From contig DDXN01000009.1 in assembly GCA_002347605.1 (NCBI GenBank), positions 64,459-114,868 on the forward strand: DNA of 50,410 bases. The letters run 5' to 3'. Below the pieces are notes generated by a model. The model searched no databases. It had not been told where the DNA came from and saw only the letters and a program-made list of their open reading frames with translations. The stretch is from Candidatus Dojkabacteria bacterium UBA2259 (GTDB lineage: Bacteria > Patescibacteriota > Dojkabacteria > SC72). Shown here piece after piece: positions 16,168-27,900 of this stretch. Positions within the stretch are counted from its first letter, which is position 1. The number at the start of each line of letters is the position of its first letter. Both the position numbers and the translations under genes were made by a program.

Positions 16168-17678
16168 ATCTTTTTAGATTGTAAAATGTAGTAATTAGTT
16201 TGTGATACTGGATATTTAAGTAAGCAGAAAAGAAACAGAAGTAAGTATATTACTACCCCAAAGAGAGTACCATTAACCCCTATGCTTACCATCTGTATAT
16301 TAGAGGATACTAATACAAACTGTTTGAATATATTTAGTTGAATGTAAGGTATGACAAAGAGTATCTTTAATGGTACAAACAAATTTAATAGCGTTGAACC
16401 TAAACCCCAAAATATCGTACTACCCACTATGGGAAGTATTATGATATTTGATAGTAAGGATATGACGGATACCTTACCAAAAAAGATAATGGAGATGGGT
16501 AGTGTAAACAAAATAGATGTTAATGTTGGTAATACACTCTCTTTAACAAATTTAGACTTCACACTCTCAAAACATTTTGGAAGAAATGATAACCCAATTA
16601 CAGATGCAAAGGAAAAGAGAAATCCAACATCATATATTATGAAGTGGTTAAGTAACATTAATACAGTAATACAAAGTATTAATGTAGCAGCCTTGTTACT
16701 CTCTCTACCAAAAAGTAGTGCTATTAATGATATTGTAGTCATAGTAGAAGCCCTTACCAGTGAAAGAGACAAACCTGAAAACATTGAAAACACCCATATA
16801 CAAAGTATTTTGAAAAGTACAGCACCCTTTTTAGAACTTCCTCCTGTTAGCACATTAGCCCCTTGTGCAATTAATGCTACATTGTATCCAGATGCCGCTA
16901 TAACATGGGAAACACCAGAGTTACTAAGTGCCGTATTAAAATCACTCTGAAACACTCTCTTACTACCAAACATAATCCCAATGAGTAAAGAAGCTTCAGG
17001 CTCTGGTAATGCCATCTCCACTACTCTTTCTAGCTTGTATCTAATCTCTAGAAATACATTTCCGTTATCAATACATTCATACTCTTGGACCTCCACAATT
17101 GAATATATTCCTTTTCTAAAAAGGTACTCTCTGTAATCAAAATCTTCAAAACTCTTTGGTTGCACAACCTTTCCCTTGATCTTACACTTCTGTCCAGCAT
17201 GTAAAACAGGATACTTTGAAAAACGAACAAGAGAGTTACCCAACCCCTTCGCTTTGGAATGAAATAGGTATGTATTACTCTTCTCTTGGGAGGTCACAGT
17301 ACCCAATATCCACACATTTTTGTCAGTGAAACGTTGGACATTTTGTATATTTTTTGAAATATTTCTAAATTGTAGATATGTACAAGGTAGTACTAAAAGA
17401 ATAGATAACAGAGAGGTTTTTAGAAAGGTAGCAAAAAAGTGTACATGGCAAAACAGCCTGTATGAAACAAAGAAGAAAATATTTATGATGACAAAAGGTA
17501 GCCAATACTGCAAAACCATACTAAAAGAAAATCTCTCTCCCTCAAAAATGACCCTTTGGAGTAAATTAGTAGATGAAATTACTAAACTCAAAATTGTAAA
17601 ACAGGTAAGTAGTACTTTGTAATCAGTGAAAAACAGTAAAAGTGCACAAACCCTTTGTTTAACATATATTAAAGACAT
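16164..17678 (-). CDS. comEC: ComEC-type competence membrane channel (without beta-lactamase domain)
   Basis: The 504-aa protein has N-terminal membrane segments (residues about 15-95) and then an OB-like soluble region containing WILGTVTSQEKSN and PVLHAGQKCKIKGKVVQPKSFEDFDYREYL. After this comes the Competence domain with many membrane helices (GIMFGSKR, SGVSHVIAASGYNVALIA, LVRASTMTTISLIALLFGRESN). ComEC forms the inner-membrane channel that takes up single-stranded DNA. The usual C-terminal metallo-beta-lactamase domain is missing and is supplied by the next, overlapping gene. The start overlaps comEA by 10 bp. DNA uptake would fit the limited biosynthetic ability of CPR cells, but that is inference. 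Confidence 0.92.
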   Translation of the reverse strand: MSLIYVKQRVCALLLFFTDYKVLLTCFTILSLVISSTNLLQRVIFEGERFSFSMVLQYWLPFVIINIFFFVSYRLFCHVHFFATFLKTSLLSILLVLPCTYLQFRNISKNIQNVQRFTDKNVWILGTVTSQEKSNTYLFHSKAKGLGNSLVRFSKYPVLHAGQKCKIKGKVVQPKSFEDFDYREYLFRKGIYSIVEVQEYECIDNGNVFLEIRYKLERVVEMALPEPEASLLIGIMFGSKRVFQSDFNTALSNSGVSHVIAASGYNVALIAQGANVLTGGSSKKGAVLFKILCIWVFSMFSGLSLSLVRASTMTTISLIALLFGRESNKAATLILCITVLMLLNHFIIYDVGFLFSFASVIGLSFLPKCFESVKSKFVKESVLPTLTSILFTLPISIIFFGKVSVISLLSNIIILPIVGSTIFWGLGSTLLNLFVPLKILFVIPYIQLNIFKQFVLVSSNIQMVSIGVNGTLFGVVIYLLLFLFCLLKYPVSQTNYYILQSKKI

Positions 17679-18364
17679 ATACCATCTTTAAATTTGTTAA
17701 ATGTAGCATCCCCTATGCCACTTACATTCAACAAATCTTCTAACTTAGTATATGGTCTCCCCTCTATTATCTTTAAGGCTGTAGAGGGCCCTACACCCAC
17801 TAAAGTTTCAAGCTGAGCCGATGTAGCCGTATTTATACTTACACACTCAGTTGTATCTTGCGTATCGTCTGGTGTATCCGGTATCGTTATATCCACAACT
17901 TCCTTAGGTAAACTAAAGTTTAGTAATTCACAATCATAGTCTTTCTCAAAAGGAATATATATTTTAGAGTTATCTAGCATTGTAGTTGCTAAATTAATCT
18001 TCATGGATATGTATTTGTACCCAGCATCAGGTGTAAAACCTTTTGCTTTCTTTACGGCATCCATTACTGCAGAGCCTTTTGCAAAACAGTAAACACCTGG
18101 AGTACTCACTGCCCCACTAATATCAACAAGCACAGGACATAGATCTATCTCTGGTTCCTCTTCTACCTTAACATTTGGCTCACATACAGCACTTTCTACA
18201 TCTGTTATAGCTATTTGTTCAACTACAGTATCTCCTTCTAACTTCTTAAGTAGTTCATATACATCTATATCTTGCCAATGGGTAAGAAAAATGTTTGAAA
18301 GGAAACCTATTACAAAAAACAGAAGAAGTATGAAAATATTTTTTACTTTTGTATGACCCTCCAT
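17669..18364 (-). CDS. comEA: ComEA-like DNA receptor
   Basis: This 231-aa protein has an N-terminal membrane anchor (residues about 9-28) and an acidic linker. An SLBB-like domain follows at about residues 78-145 (VDISGAVSTPGVYCF, KKAKGFTPDAG, IYIPF). The C-terminal helix-hairpin-helix pair reads INTATSAQLETLVGVGPSTA and LLNVSGIGDATFNKF. ComEA binds double-stranded DNA outside the membrane and passes it to ComEC. The gene overlaps comEC by 10 bp and follows the cyclophilin gene by 57 bp. Cys residues in the linker and SLBB domain could form disulfides. Confidence 0.9.
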   Translation of the reverse strand: MEGHTKVKNIFILLLFFVIGFLSNIFLTHWQDIDVYELLKKLEGDTVVEQIAITDVESAVCEPNVKVEEEPEIDLCPVLVDISGAVSTPGVYCFAKGSAVMDAVKKAKGFTPDAGYKYISMKINLATTMLDNSKIYIPFEKDYDCELLNFSLPKEVVDITIPDTPDDTQDTTECVSINTATSAQLETLVGVGPSTALKIIEGRPYTKLEDLLNVSGIGDATFNKFKDGICL

Positions 18365-18421
18365 TACATATATTGTATATGGAGAGTATTAAAAAGTTCT
18401 TAAGAGAAAGAACCTGTAGTA

Positions 18422-19045
18422 TTACTCTTCGCGAATTTGAATACTCTTTATTAATATATCATTAACAGGCCTATAGTCCCTGTCTACCTCAACTTTTTGT
18501 ATAGAGTCTAGGACAGCAAATCCCTTACTAACTTCTCCTACAACAGGGTACACTCCGTTAAATGTCTGCTTTGAAGAATTTGGAAGTACTATGAAAAACT
18601 GAGATGCATTAGCCATACCTACACTGTAATCCTTAAAATCTACTAAATTCTCCTTCTCTACAATGTATCCTGGATCACCACTACCATCTCCCTTTGTATC
18701 ACCTGCCTGTATTACGAAGTTTTTAATCACCTTATGAAATGTAAGACCCTCGTAGTATCTCTCCCCTATTAAAAAGAGTAAGCTATTAACATTTTGAGGC
18801 GCAATATCTTCATAAAGGTCAATTGTAATATCTCCATATACAGTTGTAATTAAAATACTGTAATCATATTCCCCTTCTAATACAAAATCGGGTTGTGAAT
18901 ATGTCTCCTTCTTTTCCAAAAGACCATCCGTAGGAGAGTACAAGCCTTGTTTCATTGCAAAAACAACTAAAACACACACCACAAGTAGGCCAACAGCTAA
19001 AAGTAAAAACTTCTTACTCTCTCCTAAAGAATCTTTGATTCCCAT
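18422..19045 (-). CDS. Membrane-anchored cyclophilin-type peptidyl-prolyl isomerase
   Basis: The 207-aa protein has one N-terminal membrane helix (residues about 12-31), placing the catalytic domain outside. The cyclophilin domain includes ITIDLYEDIAPQNVNSLLFL, FHKVIKNFVIQAGDTKGDGS, ASQFFIVLP and FNGVYPVVGEV. The usual catalytic Arg in FHRV is Lys here, a conservative change that may lower activity. It would assist folding of exported proteins, perhaps including the giant surface proteins encoded upstream. A TGATATAAT promoter sits 7 nt before the ATG, inside the 18-bp gap after the 962-aa gene, and GGGAG lies right before the start. Confidence 0.92.
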   Translation of the reverse strand: MGIKDSLGESKKFLLLAVGLLVVCVLVVFAMKQGLYSPTDGLLEKKETYSQPDFVLEGEYDYSILITTVYGDITIDLYEDIAPQNVNSLLFLIGERYYEGLTFHKVIKNFVIQAGDTKGDGSGDPGYIVEKENLVDFKDYSVGMANASQFFIVLPNSSKQTFNGVYPVVGEVSKGFAVLDSIQKVEVDRDYRPVNDILIKSIQIREE

Positions 19046-19052
19046 ACTCCCA

Positions 19053-19061
19053 ATTATATCA
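19053..19061 (-). promoter_or_regulatory. Extended -10 promoter of the cyclophilin/competence unit
   Basis: The minus strand reads TGATATAAT, ending 7 nt before the cyclophilin ATG. It lies in the short gap after the surface-protein gene and would drive the cyclophilin, comEA, comEC and lactamase-fold genes. Confidence 0.55.
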
Positions 19062-19063
19062 AA

Positions 19064-21952
19064 TTATTTACTCCACCAGAAAGTTTGCTCACTACCCTCA
19101 TTAAACCATTTGCCATGCCTCATTACCTGATCCATTGTGGGTCCACCATTTTCGAAATCAATATTTACAGTAGAAAGGTAAGAAGAGATACCATATTTAG
19201 ATGTCATATATATAAACTGATATTTCATATACCTGTCCCCTGTTTGTGCAAAAGGCATTGTATCCTGAGCATTAAAGCCAGAAAACAGAGTAACCTCTTT
19301 CATACCCAATATGACATCATATTTCATATTTATGGAATCAACTACCCCATCAACATCTAAAAATGTTTTTGTATATATATATTCAGTTTGCCACTTTGTT
19401 AGTAGTGCAGAGGTAGTAAACCCACCAGGTGGTACACTACTACCATCTTCCCAGCTTCCAACACTTACTAAACCTGTATCAGCCTCAAGAGATTTAACCC
19501 TCCCCTGTGCAGAGTATTCCCCCTGAGATATCACTATTGTATCTCCAATATTCAGGTTAGATATGTAATTAGGTGCTCCAAATACCATCTCAGATATGGA
19601 AAACTTTGTATCATTAATATCCGCTATCTGTGTATCATTTTGTAAATTAGCTTTAAACATAGGTTTAAGTAAATATCTCCTACCAGAAATATTATGATAC
19701 TTAAGTATCTCTGTTTGGTCTTTCTGATTAACAGATATTCTCGTATCCTTAACCTCCCCACCAAATGCATTTAAGCTATCTGTACAACCACTTCCCACAC
19801 TGTATTGTGTTGGAAGTAATTCAAAAGGTGAATCACTTTGTAATATATTCCCGTTAAGATACATGACAGTTTGGGTATCTGTAAAGGAGAGCGAAAGGAA
19901 ATTCTCCTCTTTTGGAATATACATATCTTGAATAGATATATCACTCCCTCCTAGAGAGATACCTACCTCACCTGTATCAAGGCTGTATATTTCCAAGCCC
20001 CCAAGGCTTAACAAACAGCTGTTTTGATTTGTTGTAGGAGTAAATACCAAATCTATATATCTAACGGGTTGTACGACTTCAATAGGGCCTTGAGCTTGAT
20101 CTAATCTGATAATGTCTTCCTCATCTACCCCATTACTAAACTTACTTGTACCTAAAATTAAACTACTCTCACTATCTGAAAGAAACTGAAAAGAGAGTGT
20201 ATCAAAATTCCCAATATTTTCTTCACTCGAGGATATATCCATATATCCATCACCTACAACAGGTGTAGGTATATATTTTGATTTTGAAAGCCATTCACTC
20301 CACTCTACATTATCAAAACTTGTCATATATTGAAGGGATAGTTTACTGTACTGTGTATTTGAAAGAAGTTCGTTTTTTGCTAACAGTCTTTCATATATAC
20401 GAACCGTATCTATATATCCCACACCCTGAAAGGTAAGAGTATCTAGTTTCAACTGATTTGAGTATCCAACATCTACTTGGTACTCGGATTCGTCAATATA
20501 TATTGTTAATCTTGAATTAGAGATATTGGAAACTAGTGCAATGTGTTGCCATACATTGTATTTAATTGGTATCTCAGTTGAATACAAAACACCAAATAAA
20601 TCTTTGAAGGCATATTTCCCCTCCGCTATACTTAACTCCCCGATATTAGATGTAAATATCCTCTGATCATTACCAATATTCCTCTTGTATGACCAAAACT
20701 CGAGTGTAGTGTACTCTGATTGATTAGAATCAATCTCTAGTGTCTTGCTATCTCCGATATTTAACTGTAGTGCTCCACTACCCCACTTCTTTTTACTACT
20801 AACTAGATCATTAAAGTTATTTTCATATATCAAACCTAATGTTGAAAAGGGTATCTCTCCATCTCCCGTTGCTTGAGCATACCCTTGCCAAGATATGCTG
20901 TTTAAAATACTGTTCTCTCCTAAATCTAGCACACTAGAGGTATATGTTCCAGATCTGTACTCATTTGAATTTAGTGAAAGCGTAAGTGCTTGATCAAGCA
21001 ATACTCTGTCATATATCCCCTCATTAAAAACTAACTCACTATCATGTATTATGCTTGGGTCTATTCTAATTGGAAATACTCTTTCTTTACTTAACAACCA
21101 CTCTGGGTCTAATATTATCTCATACATATACTCTCCACTATCGGTTAAGGATATATTTGAAACAACATTACTCGTTTTGTATCCAACGCTATCTACTGCA
21201 AACTCAGGAAGAAAGTGTGCATAGTAGTTATTCTGTGTATCAACAACATAGTAAGTAGATGTAGAATTTTGTCCATCAAAGCTCTTTTTAATTGAAAGAC
21301 CCTCATCCAACGCTATCTTAAACAGAAACCTGTTTACAGGTAAGCTACATACCCCTTCCTCACAATCAGTACTAAATTCAGGTAGTTCATTTAATACAAT
21401 CTCCTCTTTAAGACCCTTTCCAGGCATAATTTGGTACTCGATATCTACTCCTTTGTATATGTTTTTAGATATTACCGTATCTTTAGATATGGGGTCATCA
21501 GAATCACTTCCAATCTCTCTCCCAGTTGATGTAAGCTCAAAGCTTTTACTCAGTGGCTGTTGTGATATATCAATATCCCTTTCATCAAGAATTTGAGAAA
21601 GATCAGTATCATACGATACCTCCATTAGAGATATCTCTATACCCTTTTTCTCTTGTCCAATTCCAAGCATATATTTAATTTTGTCCCATATACTTTGTTT
21701 TTTGTTTTCAAATGGATTACTGTATGAAGATACTGTTTCAAATCTAATATATTCATTATTTACAAAATCAATTAAAAACTTTGGGTTAACATTTCTTAAG
21801 TATGTACTACTATCTTGGGCATATGCTATCCTGTCGTTTTGCTTGTTAGAGGTCATTGATATTAATATGTATATGCCTATGATACATACCACAGAAAGTA
21901 GAAGATATGTTAAAGATACAAGAACTCTTTTTACTTTCTCTCCTTTTTTCAT
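19064..21952 (-). CDS. Large exported LamG-like surface protein (962 aa)
   Basis: One N-terminal membrane helix (residues about 9-32) is followed by a long outside region. An early block (IYKGVDIEYQIMPGKGLKEE, residues about 165-190) resembles domains seen near the N terminus of large bacterial surface proteins. A LamG/concanavalin-like jellyroll lies at about residues 375-545 (NNFNDLVSSKKKWGSGALQL, TLEFWSYKR, WQHIALVSN, IDTVRIYERLL). A second beta-sandwich-like stretch is at about 650-770. The C terminus carries MDQVMRHGKWFNEG and ends in aromatic residues. LamG folds commonly bind glycans or mediate adhesion. The gene starts 7 bp after the 2598-aa gene, so the two are almost certainly co-transcribed and may work together at the cell surface. 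Confidence 0.8.
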   Translation of the reverse strand: MKKGEKVKRVLVSLTYLLLSVVCIIGIYILISMTSNKQNDRIAYAQDSSTYLRNVNPKFLIDFVNNEYIRFETVSSYSNPFENKKQSIWDKIKYMLGIGQEKKGIEISLMEVSYDTDLSQILDERDIDISQQPLSKSFELTSTGREIGSDSDDPISKDTVISKNIYKGVDIEYQIMPGKGLKEEIVLNELPEFSTDCEEGVCSLPVNRFLFKIALDEGLSIKKSFDGQNSTSTYYVVDTQNNYYAHFLPEFAVDSVGYKTSNVVSNISLTDSGEYMYEIILDPEWLLSKERVFPIRIDPSIIHDSELVFNEGIYDRVLLDQALTLSLNSNEYRSGTYTSSVLDLGENSILNSISWQGYAQATGDGEIPFSTLGLIYENNFNDLVSSKKKWGSGALQLNIGDSKTLEIDSNQSEYTTLEFWSYKRNIGNDQRIFTSNIGELSIAEGKYAFKDLFGVLYSTEIPIKYNVWQHIALVSNISNSRLTIYIDESEYQVDVGYSNQLKLDTLTFQGVGYIDTVRIYERLLAKNELLSNTQYSKLSLQYMTSFDNVEWSEWLSKSKYIPTPVVGDGYMDISSSEENIGNFDTLSFQFLSDSESSLILGTSKFSNGVDEEDIIRLDQAQGPIEVVQPVRYIDLVFTPTTNQNSCLLSLGGLEIYSLDTGEVGISLGGSDISIQDMYIPKEENFLSLSFTDTQTVMYLNGNILQSDSPFELLPTQYSVGSGCTDSLNAFGGEVKDTRISVNQKDQTEILKYHNISGRRYLLKPMFKANLQNDTQIADINDTKFSISEMVFGAPNYISNLNIGDTIVISQGEYSAQGRVKSLEADTGLVSVGSWEDGSSVPPGGFTTSALLTKWQTEYIYTKTFLDVDGVVDSINMKYDVILGMKEVTLFSGFNAQDTMPFAQTGDRYMKYQFIYMTSKYGISSYLSTVNIDFENGGPTMDQVMRHGKWFNEGSEQTFWWSK

Positions 21953-21959
21953 ATATATA

Positions 21960-24900
21960 CTACAATCCTCTGTTATAGTTTAGGGTAATATCACCTACTC
22001 TTACAAAGTAGTCTAGGCTTGAGCTTACAGATATTCTAAGTGTGCATGTAGCTCCTGCACTACTACAGTCAGATATATCTATACCTTTAATACTCATTCT
22101 TTCCCATACTCCTGGTAGGCTACTAATACCATCACTTACCTGTGCATCAATACCTCCTCCTCCCATTAGATAGATATCTACTTTGTTGTTAGTTATAGAT
22201 ACAGAGTTTTCTGTCATAAAGTCAAGATATATGGCATCTTCTTTCCAACTTACAAAGTCACTTGGTAGAGTTACTCTTACCAAGATATCGTAGTCTTGGG
22301 TAGTTTCTCTGTCTGATACCCATTCGTAGTAGTTTCTAAAGCTTCCAGAGCTCTGCTCTGCGTCAGATGTCATACTTCCGTAGTTATCTGTTCCATCTGC
22401 AAAGAGTATTGCTCCTGGGTACTCTGGAGAGATTACCATTTGGGAAGATAGGTCTCCTAATTGTACCCATGTAATACCATCATTACTTAACTCTAATTTT
22501 CTACTTTGCGTATTAAATCTAATAGCTCCCTCTCCTCCTGTTCCACTTCCTAGTCTAATTGTTCCTTTAGCATATATATCATTCCATCTATTCGTAGTGT
22601 CTCCTATGTTAGAATCAAGAGAATCAGAGAGTAGGTTTCCAGTAATCTTTAATCCACTTTCTTGGACTGCAAGTGTATCACTGATACCAAAGAGTACTCC
22701 TCTAAAGGAGAACTCCTGGGTTGTAGATACTGTGCTTGTTACTTGGGCAATGTTTGTAGTTATCCAGTTACTTCCATCTTTAATATCTACTTTTAGACTG
22801 TTTCCATTAGTTTCTCCTATGTATACTTCAAGGTATTTAATTCCGTCAACAGTATTTATTCTTGCTTTACTTATGTCATATCCTCCAGATACTAGGTTAG
22901 ATACAACATTAATATTTTCTTTTCCTCCTACTGTATCTATACTTAGTACTAAGTTTTGAGAGGATCCAATACTACTGTTATTTATCTTAACTGTAGTATA
23001 GTCATCATAGCCATTTAATTCAGATATACGGTACCAGTCTGGATTATTTATAAGGATCTTTGTATCAACTGCATATGCGAATGGATCGAAGTATATTAGA
23101 TTTACAAACATTATTATGCTTTCTTTCCCAGATTCAGGAGTCCAATCTTCAAGTGCCTTACCAACAACTATTCCCTTTTTAAGTGCCTTCTGTCCCATAC
23201 CATCATTACCTGAAGATGTGATATAGTCACCAGCAAAGATTGGTTGGGAGCTAGGATCTATACGAACAGGAACTCTGCCACTTAAAGCCACTCTGGAGGT
23301 GACGACATCAGTATTTGCTCCATCATCGGCATTTCCTATGGTCATATTTGGAGAAGTTGATATAACTCCCAATATGTTTTTATCACTTTCCACCCTAGAT
23401 TTATCAATAAACGGCAAATATGTTCCTACTGTAGAAACTATTGTCCCTGGCTCTATTTCCATGCCATCAATAACTGGATAATTTTCAGCAACGTCTGCTC
23501 CAGAGACTGAATCATATGCTACAGTCTGCTCAGAAAGGACTCCCGCCATCTTGGGATTAATAACTGGGTCATCTTGCCACACTCTGAAATAGTCAACATA
23601 CATAAAATAGTTTGTTGTTGAGTTAATATAATCCATAATGATCCCACCTAATCTGGTACCAGTAGGTATATTTGTTGAGGAGTTTCCACAATATGTAAGA
23701 CTAATTCCATTTGATACATCAGCATCCATATAGAAGTCGATTGAACTTGTACTGTTTACTTTAATAAAGAATACAACAGATGTATTCGCAGCCGCAGTTC
23801 CACAGGAGGAAACTGTTGTACATGTTCCACCACTACATGTTTTTCCTACCCATGTAGTTCCTCCAGTACTTCCATTTGTGAAAAAGATACCGTTTGAAGG
23901 ATCAGTAGTTTGTCCAGCATAGATATCTGATAATCCTACCCAAACCTGACTAGATGTTAGATCAAACTTCATTTTCACCATTACATTTGGTAATTGAGCA
24001 ACAGAGAAAAGCAGATTTGAGGCTCCTACCGCAGTTGCACCTGTATATGCTAGGCAGGACGAAACATAACCTGGGGAGTTTCTAATCCTAAGATGATCTT
24101 GTTCTTCTCCTGCAACATTTTGAGAAAATGAACATTGTACTGTTTCATCAACAGACCAGACATTCGTATCCCCTATTACCTGTGGTGCATCATCATTTTT
24201 GTTTGCAACCTGTTTAGAGAATTCTTCACCAAAATAGCTATCAAATTGCATATTACCTCTTTGTGCAAGAGTAAAACCATTTACATGTAAGTTAGTAAAT
24301 GGAGTTGTTGTACCTATTCCGATATTGCCCGCAAAATAGTTTATATCTGCACTAGATGTTTGATATATTCCATAACCAGTTGTTACATTTGTTACTTTTT
24401 GTTGATCAATTTGTAATCCAATAGCCGTAGTAATTGCACCTGTTGTATTACCTGGAGAACCAGCAGTTAGTGCATGACCCATACTAATTACCCCTGTTGC
24501 ATTCGAGTTGCCTACTCTTCCCAGAATTGCATAAGCATATGTTATTGCGCCTGTGTTTATTTTATTAACTTCACCAAATATCCCACTTGCCCAATTTTGT
24601 GTTGTTGTGGCAGTATTGTACACTGTAGCAAGATAGTTCATAGGATAGTTATTTGTTTGACCAGCAGCAAGGTTATTCTCTACTCTTAAACCTGCTGGAG
24701 AAACACCAGATGCTGGGCTAGTATACGAAACAACATCTAACTTCGCTGCTGGACTAGCTACACCAACTCCTACATTGCCACCTAGATCATTTAACACAAG
24801 ATTCTTGTACTCTACGCCCCAATCAGCAGCTTGTATTCGACCATATCCAGAATAGTAATCAATTATGGTTGCACCTGTTTGAGAAGCATTCCAATCTCTA

Positions 24901-27900
24901 GTTCCTGTAACCGCGACACCACCAGCAACCTCCAGTTTGTCATATGGTGTGGAAGTACCTATACCAACATACCCAACTAATACATTGAGGTAAGAGTTTA
25001 CATTTCCACCAAGATTACTATTTAAAGCAATAGTTCCATCTCCTTTAAAGATATTTAATTGTACGGTTCCTGTTGTACTAGTACTCCTAAACATTCGAAT
25101 AGTTGCCCCAGCTGTTCCACTTGCCGTAATAGGATCAATATACAATAGGTTATCACTAGTACCTCCTGTAAACATAAATCTACCATATGAACCAATGGTG
25201 GAATCATGGATTATAAATTTGGGGAAATTTGTAGTTACATCACTAATTTGTAAATTACCAATTGGAGATGGTGTCCCAATACCTACATGTCCATCTGCAT
25301 CCATTCTCATTCCTGATACAGTACTATCCCATGGAGCTATAACAAAAGCACTATTAGCATTATCTGCACCACCAGCTGTATACATTAAAACATTATCACT
25401 TGCTTGAACTATTGGGTTATACGAACCTCCCCCTGGTGTACCAGACATAAATCTCATTATTCTAGTACCATTGGTTAAAATAAAACCATTATTTGTTGTT
25501 GATGCTGTTACTGATAAAGACCCAGCAGGAGTTATTGATATATCACCAGTAGTATTAGATATAACAGAGGAACTACCTACTATATCTAATTTAGTATTTG
25601 CATTATCCCAAAGAAAATTACTACTACCTGTTAAAGAGGCAGGTGAACCAGTCCACCATGTAACCTGTCCTGATGCTCCAGATCCTGTAGGTACACCAAT
25701 CCAATCTACCCCTGTTGCAGTAGTAGAAAGAACTTCTCCTGGAGTTCCTACGCTATTATTATAATCATACAACTGACCTCTTAATCTCATTGTTCCGTTT
25801 ACATCTAACTTTTGAGTAGGAACAACACCTATTCCTATATAATCTGTACTTAAATTACCATATATTGTATTACCAATATTTAATTCGTTTGCTGCTGTTG
25901 AAATGGATGCTCCCACATTATATCCAATTATGATATTCCCACCTGAACCAGTAGCCAAAGTCCCACCTGCAGAAGAACCAATAATTACGTTATACCCTGA
26001 AGAAGAAATTGAACTCCCAGCACCATATCCTAATATTACATTATTTGAACTAGAAGTAATATTTAATCCTGCCTGATCTCCTAAGACTGAATTTCTAGTA
26101 CCTGTATTATTTGCTGCAGTTGTACTTCCCCTCAAAGCCTGATACCCTACTGCTGTATTGTAAGTCCTAGTAGCCGTAGTTGTACTATCTGCATACAACA
26201 TAGCTTGATACCCTATAGCTGTACTACCCTGTTTTGCTACATTACTGGTAAGAGCATTCACTCCTATTGCAACGTTAAAATGTCCACTGGTGTTGTATAT
26301 CATAGCTTGATACCCCATTACCGTATTTTCTGTCCCTGTATTATTTCCTGCAGTTGTACTACCCATCAATGCTTGATATCCTACTGCTGTATTGTGTGTT
26401 AGTCCTGCTGATGCACTACTATTTGCATACCTCATTGCTTCATACCCTATTGCTACACTACCCTCTTTTGCTACATTGCTAAATAATGCATTGTAACCTA
26501 TTGCTATATTTTGAGTACCCGCTGTATTTGCATTTAATGTATTTACACCCATTGCTGTATTGTATCCTCCACTTGTATTACCTGTTAAAGATTGATGACC
26601 TACTGCTGTATTAGCTACTCCTGTATTTGCAGATGCTGTACCACTTCCTGTTAATGCTTGATATCCTACTGCCGTATTGTATGATAATCCTGCTGTAGCT
26701 GTACTATCTGCATAAGCCATAGCCTGATACCCTATAGCAGTACTACCCTGTTTAGCTAAATTAGTATCTAATGTATAGTATCCTATTGCTACATTATTAT
26801 TTCCTGTTGTATTTGCAGACAAAGCATTATCTCCAAATGCTACATTACCTGTACCACCATTTAATGCAGAACCAGAAGTATATCCAATAAAGATATTAGA
26901 AGATACATTACTATGTATATCTACTACTGCACTACCATCATATGCTAATCGTATTGTAGGATATGATGGACCAGTTGGCATTAAATCATTGTCTACTAAT
27001 AGTTTTGCTACAGTAGACTCTGCACCTATTCCTACTCTACCAGAGGTAGAGAGGACTAAGTCAGATGAATTCTCACGACCACTTAGTGATAGTGGAAGGT
27101 AGGAGGTTCCATCTGAGGCATCGTCACTTGATACTAGGTTGTATCCACTTACATTTGGACTTAAATATATTGCATTTACACCTGTAGATGATTCCAGGGC
27201 TTCAATTGCAAAATTATTTGCATCAGGAGCCTTTACACTTAATGCACGACTTGACAATGGGGCCATACCTATTCCTACAATTCCACCTGTTAATGACCAC
27301 CCATCAGCTGTTGTATATTCTATGGAGCCTGAAGCAGTATTGGATGCATACATATTTAATACTGCATTTGCAGTACTACCTGAACCTATTCTTACAGTAT
27401 TAGTAGCTACTGTTACAGAAAATGGAGCATCTAAACTATCACCTGCCCCCACAGACATATTCCCGTTTGATGTTAAATAGGTTGCATTGGTACCAGCTGT
27501 CCATAGACTACCTGATCCAGTAGAATCATCAGCACAGGTCCAACCTGTTCCGGTAGTATATTTAAGAACTTGGTTACTACCACAAGCTGTGTTATTTGGT
27601 TTGTAATCCATGTAAATACCAGCACCATTAGTTATTTGGCTCCAGTTATGTGTATGACTACTAGTAGCAAAGCTATTTTGGTCATATCCACTGGCTACAA
27701 TACTAGTACCGTTATACCAGAGGAATTGGCTACTGGTATATGTTGATGCATTTGTACCACCCCTTGCTATACCGAGAGTACCAGTCCATCCTACTGTTAT
27801 GGAAGCAGCATTTACTAAAGCAGTTGATGGTGAACCTCCTAGTGTTAAGGTTACATTTGTATCATCTGTTTTAGTTAATGCTCCTGCGGTATTCCATGTT

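Noticed and set aside
16160..16170. comEC frameshift or assembly error
   Set aside because: The downstream gene has its own start and membrane anchor and a clean ATGA overlap, which fits a true gene split better.
16351..16950. 199-codon ORF antisense to comEC
   Set aside because: It is a shadow of the comEC membrane helices in the opposite strand.
26000..26850. CRISPR-like repeat array
   Set aside because: The repeats are imperfect, in frame, much longer than CRISPR repeats, and code for adhesin head motifs inside one large ORF.
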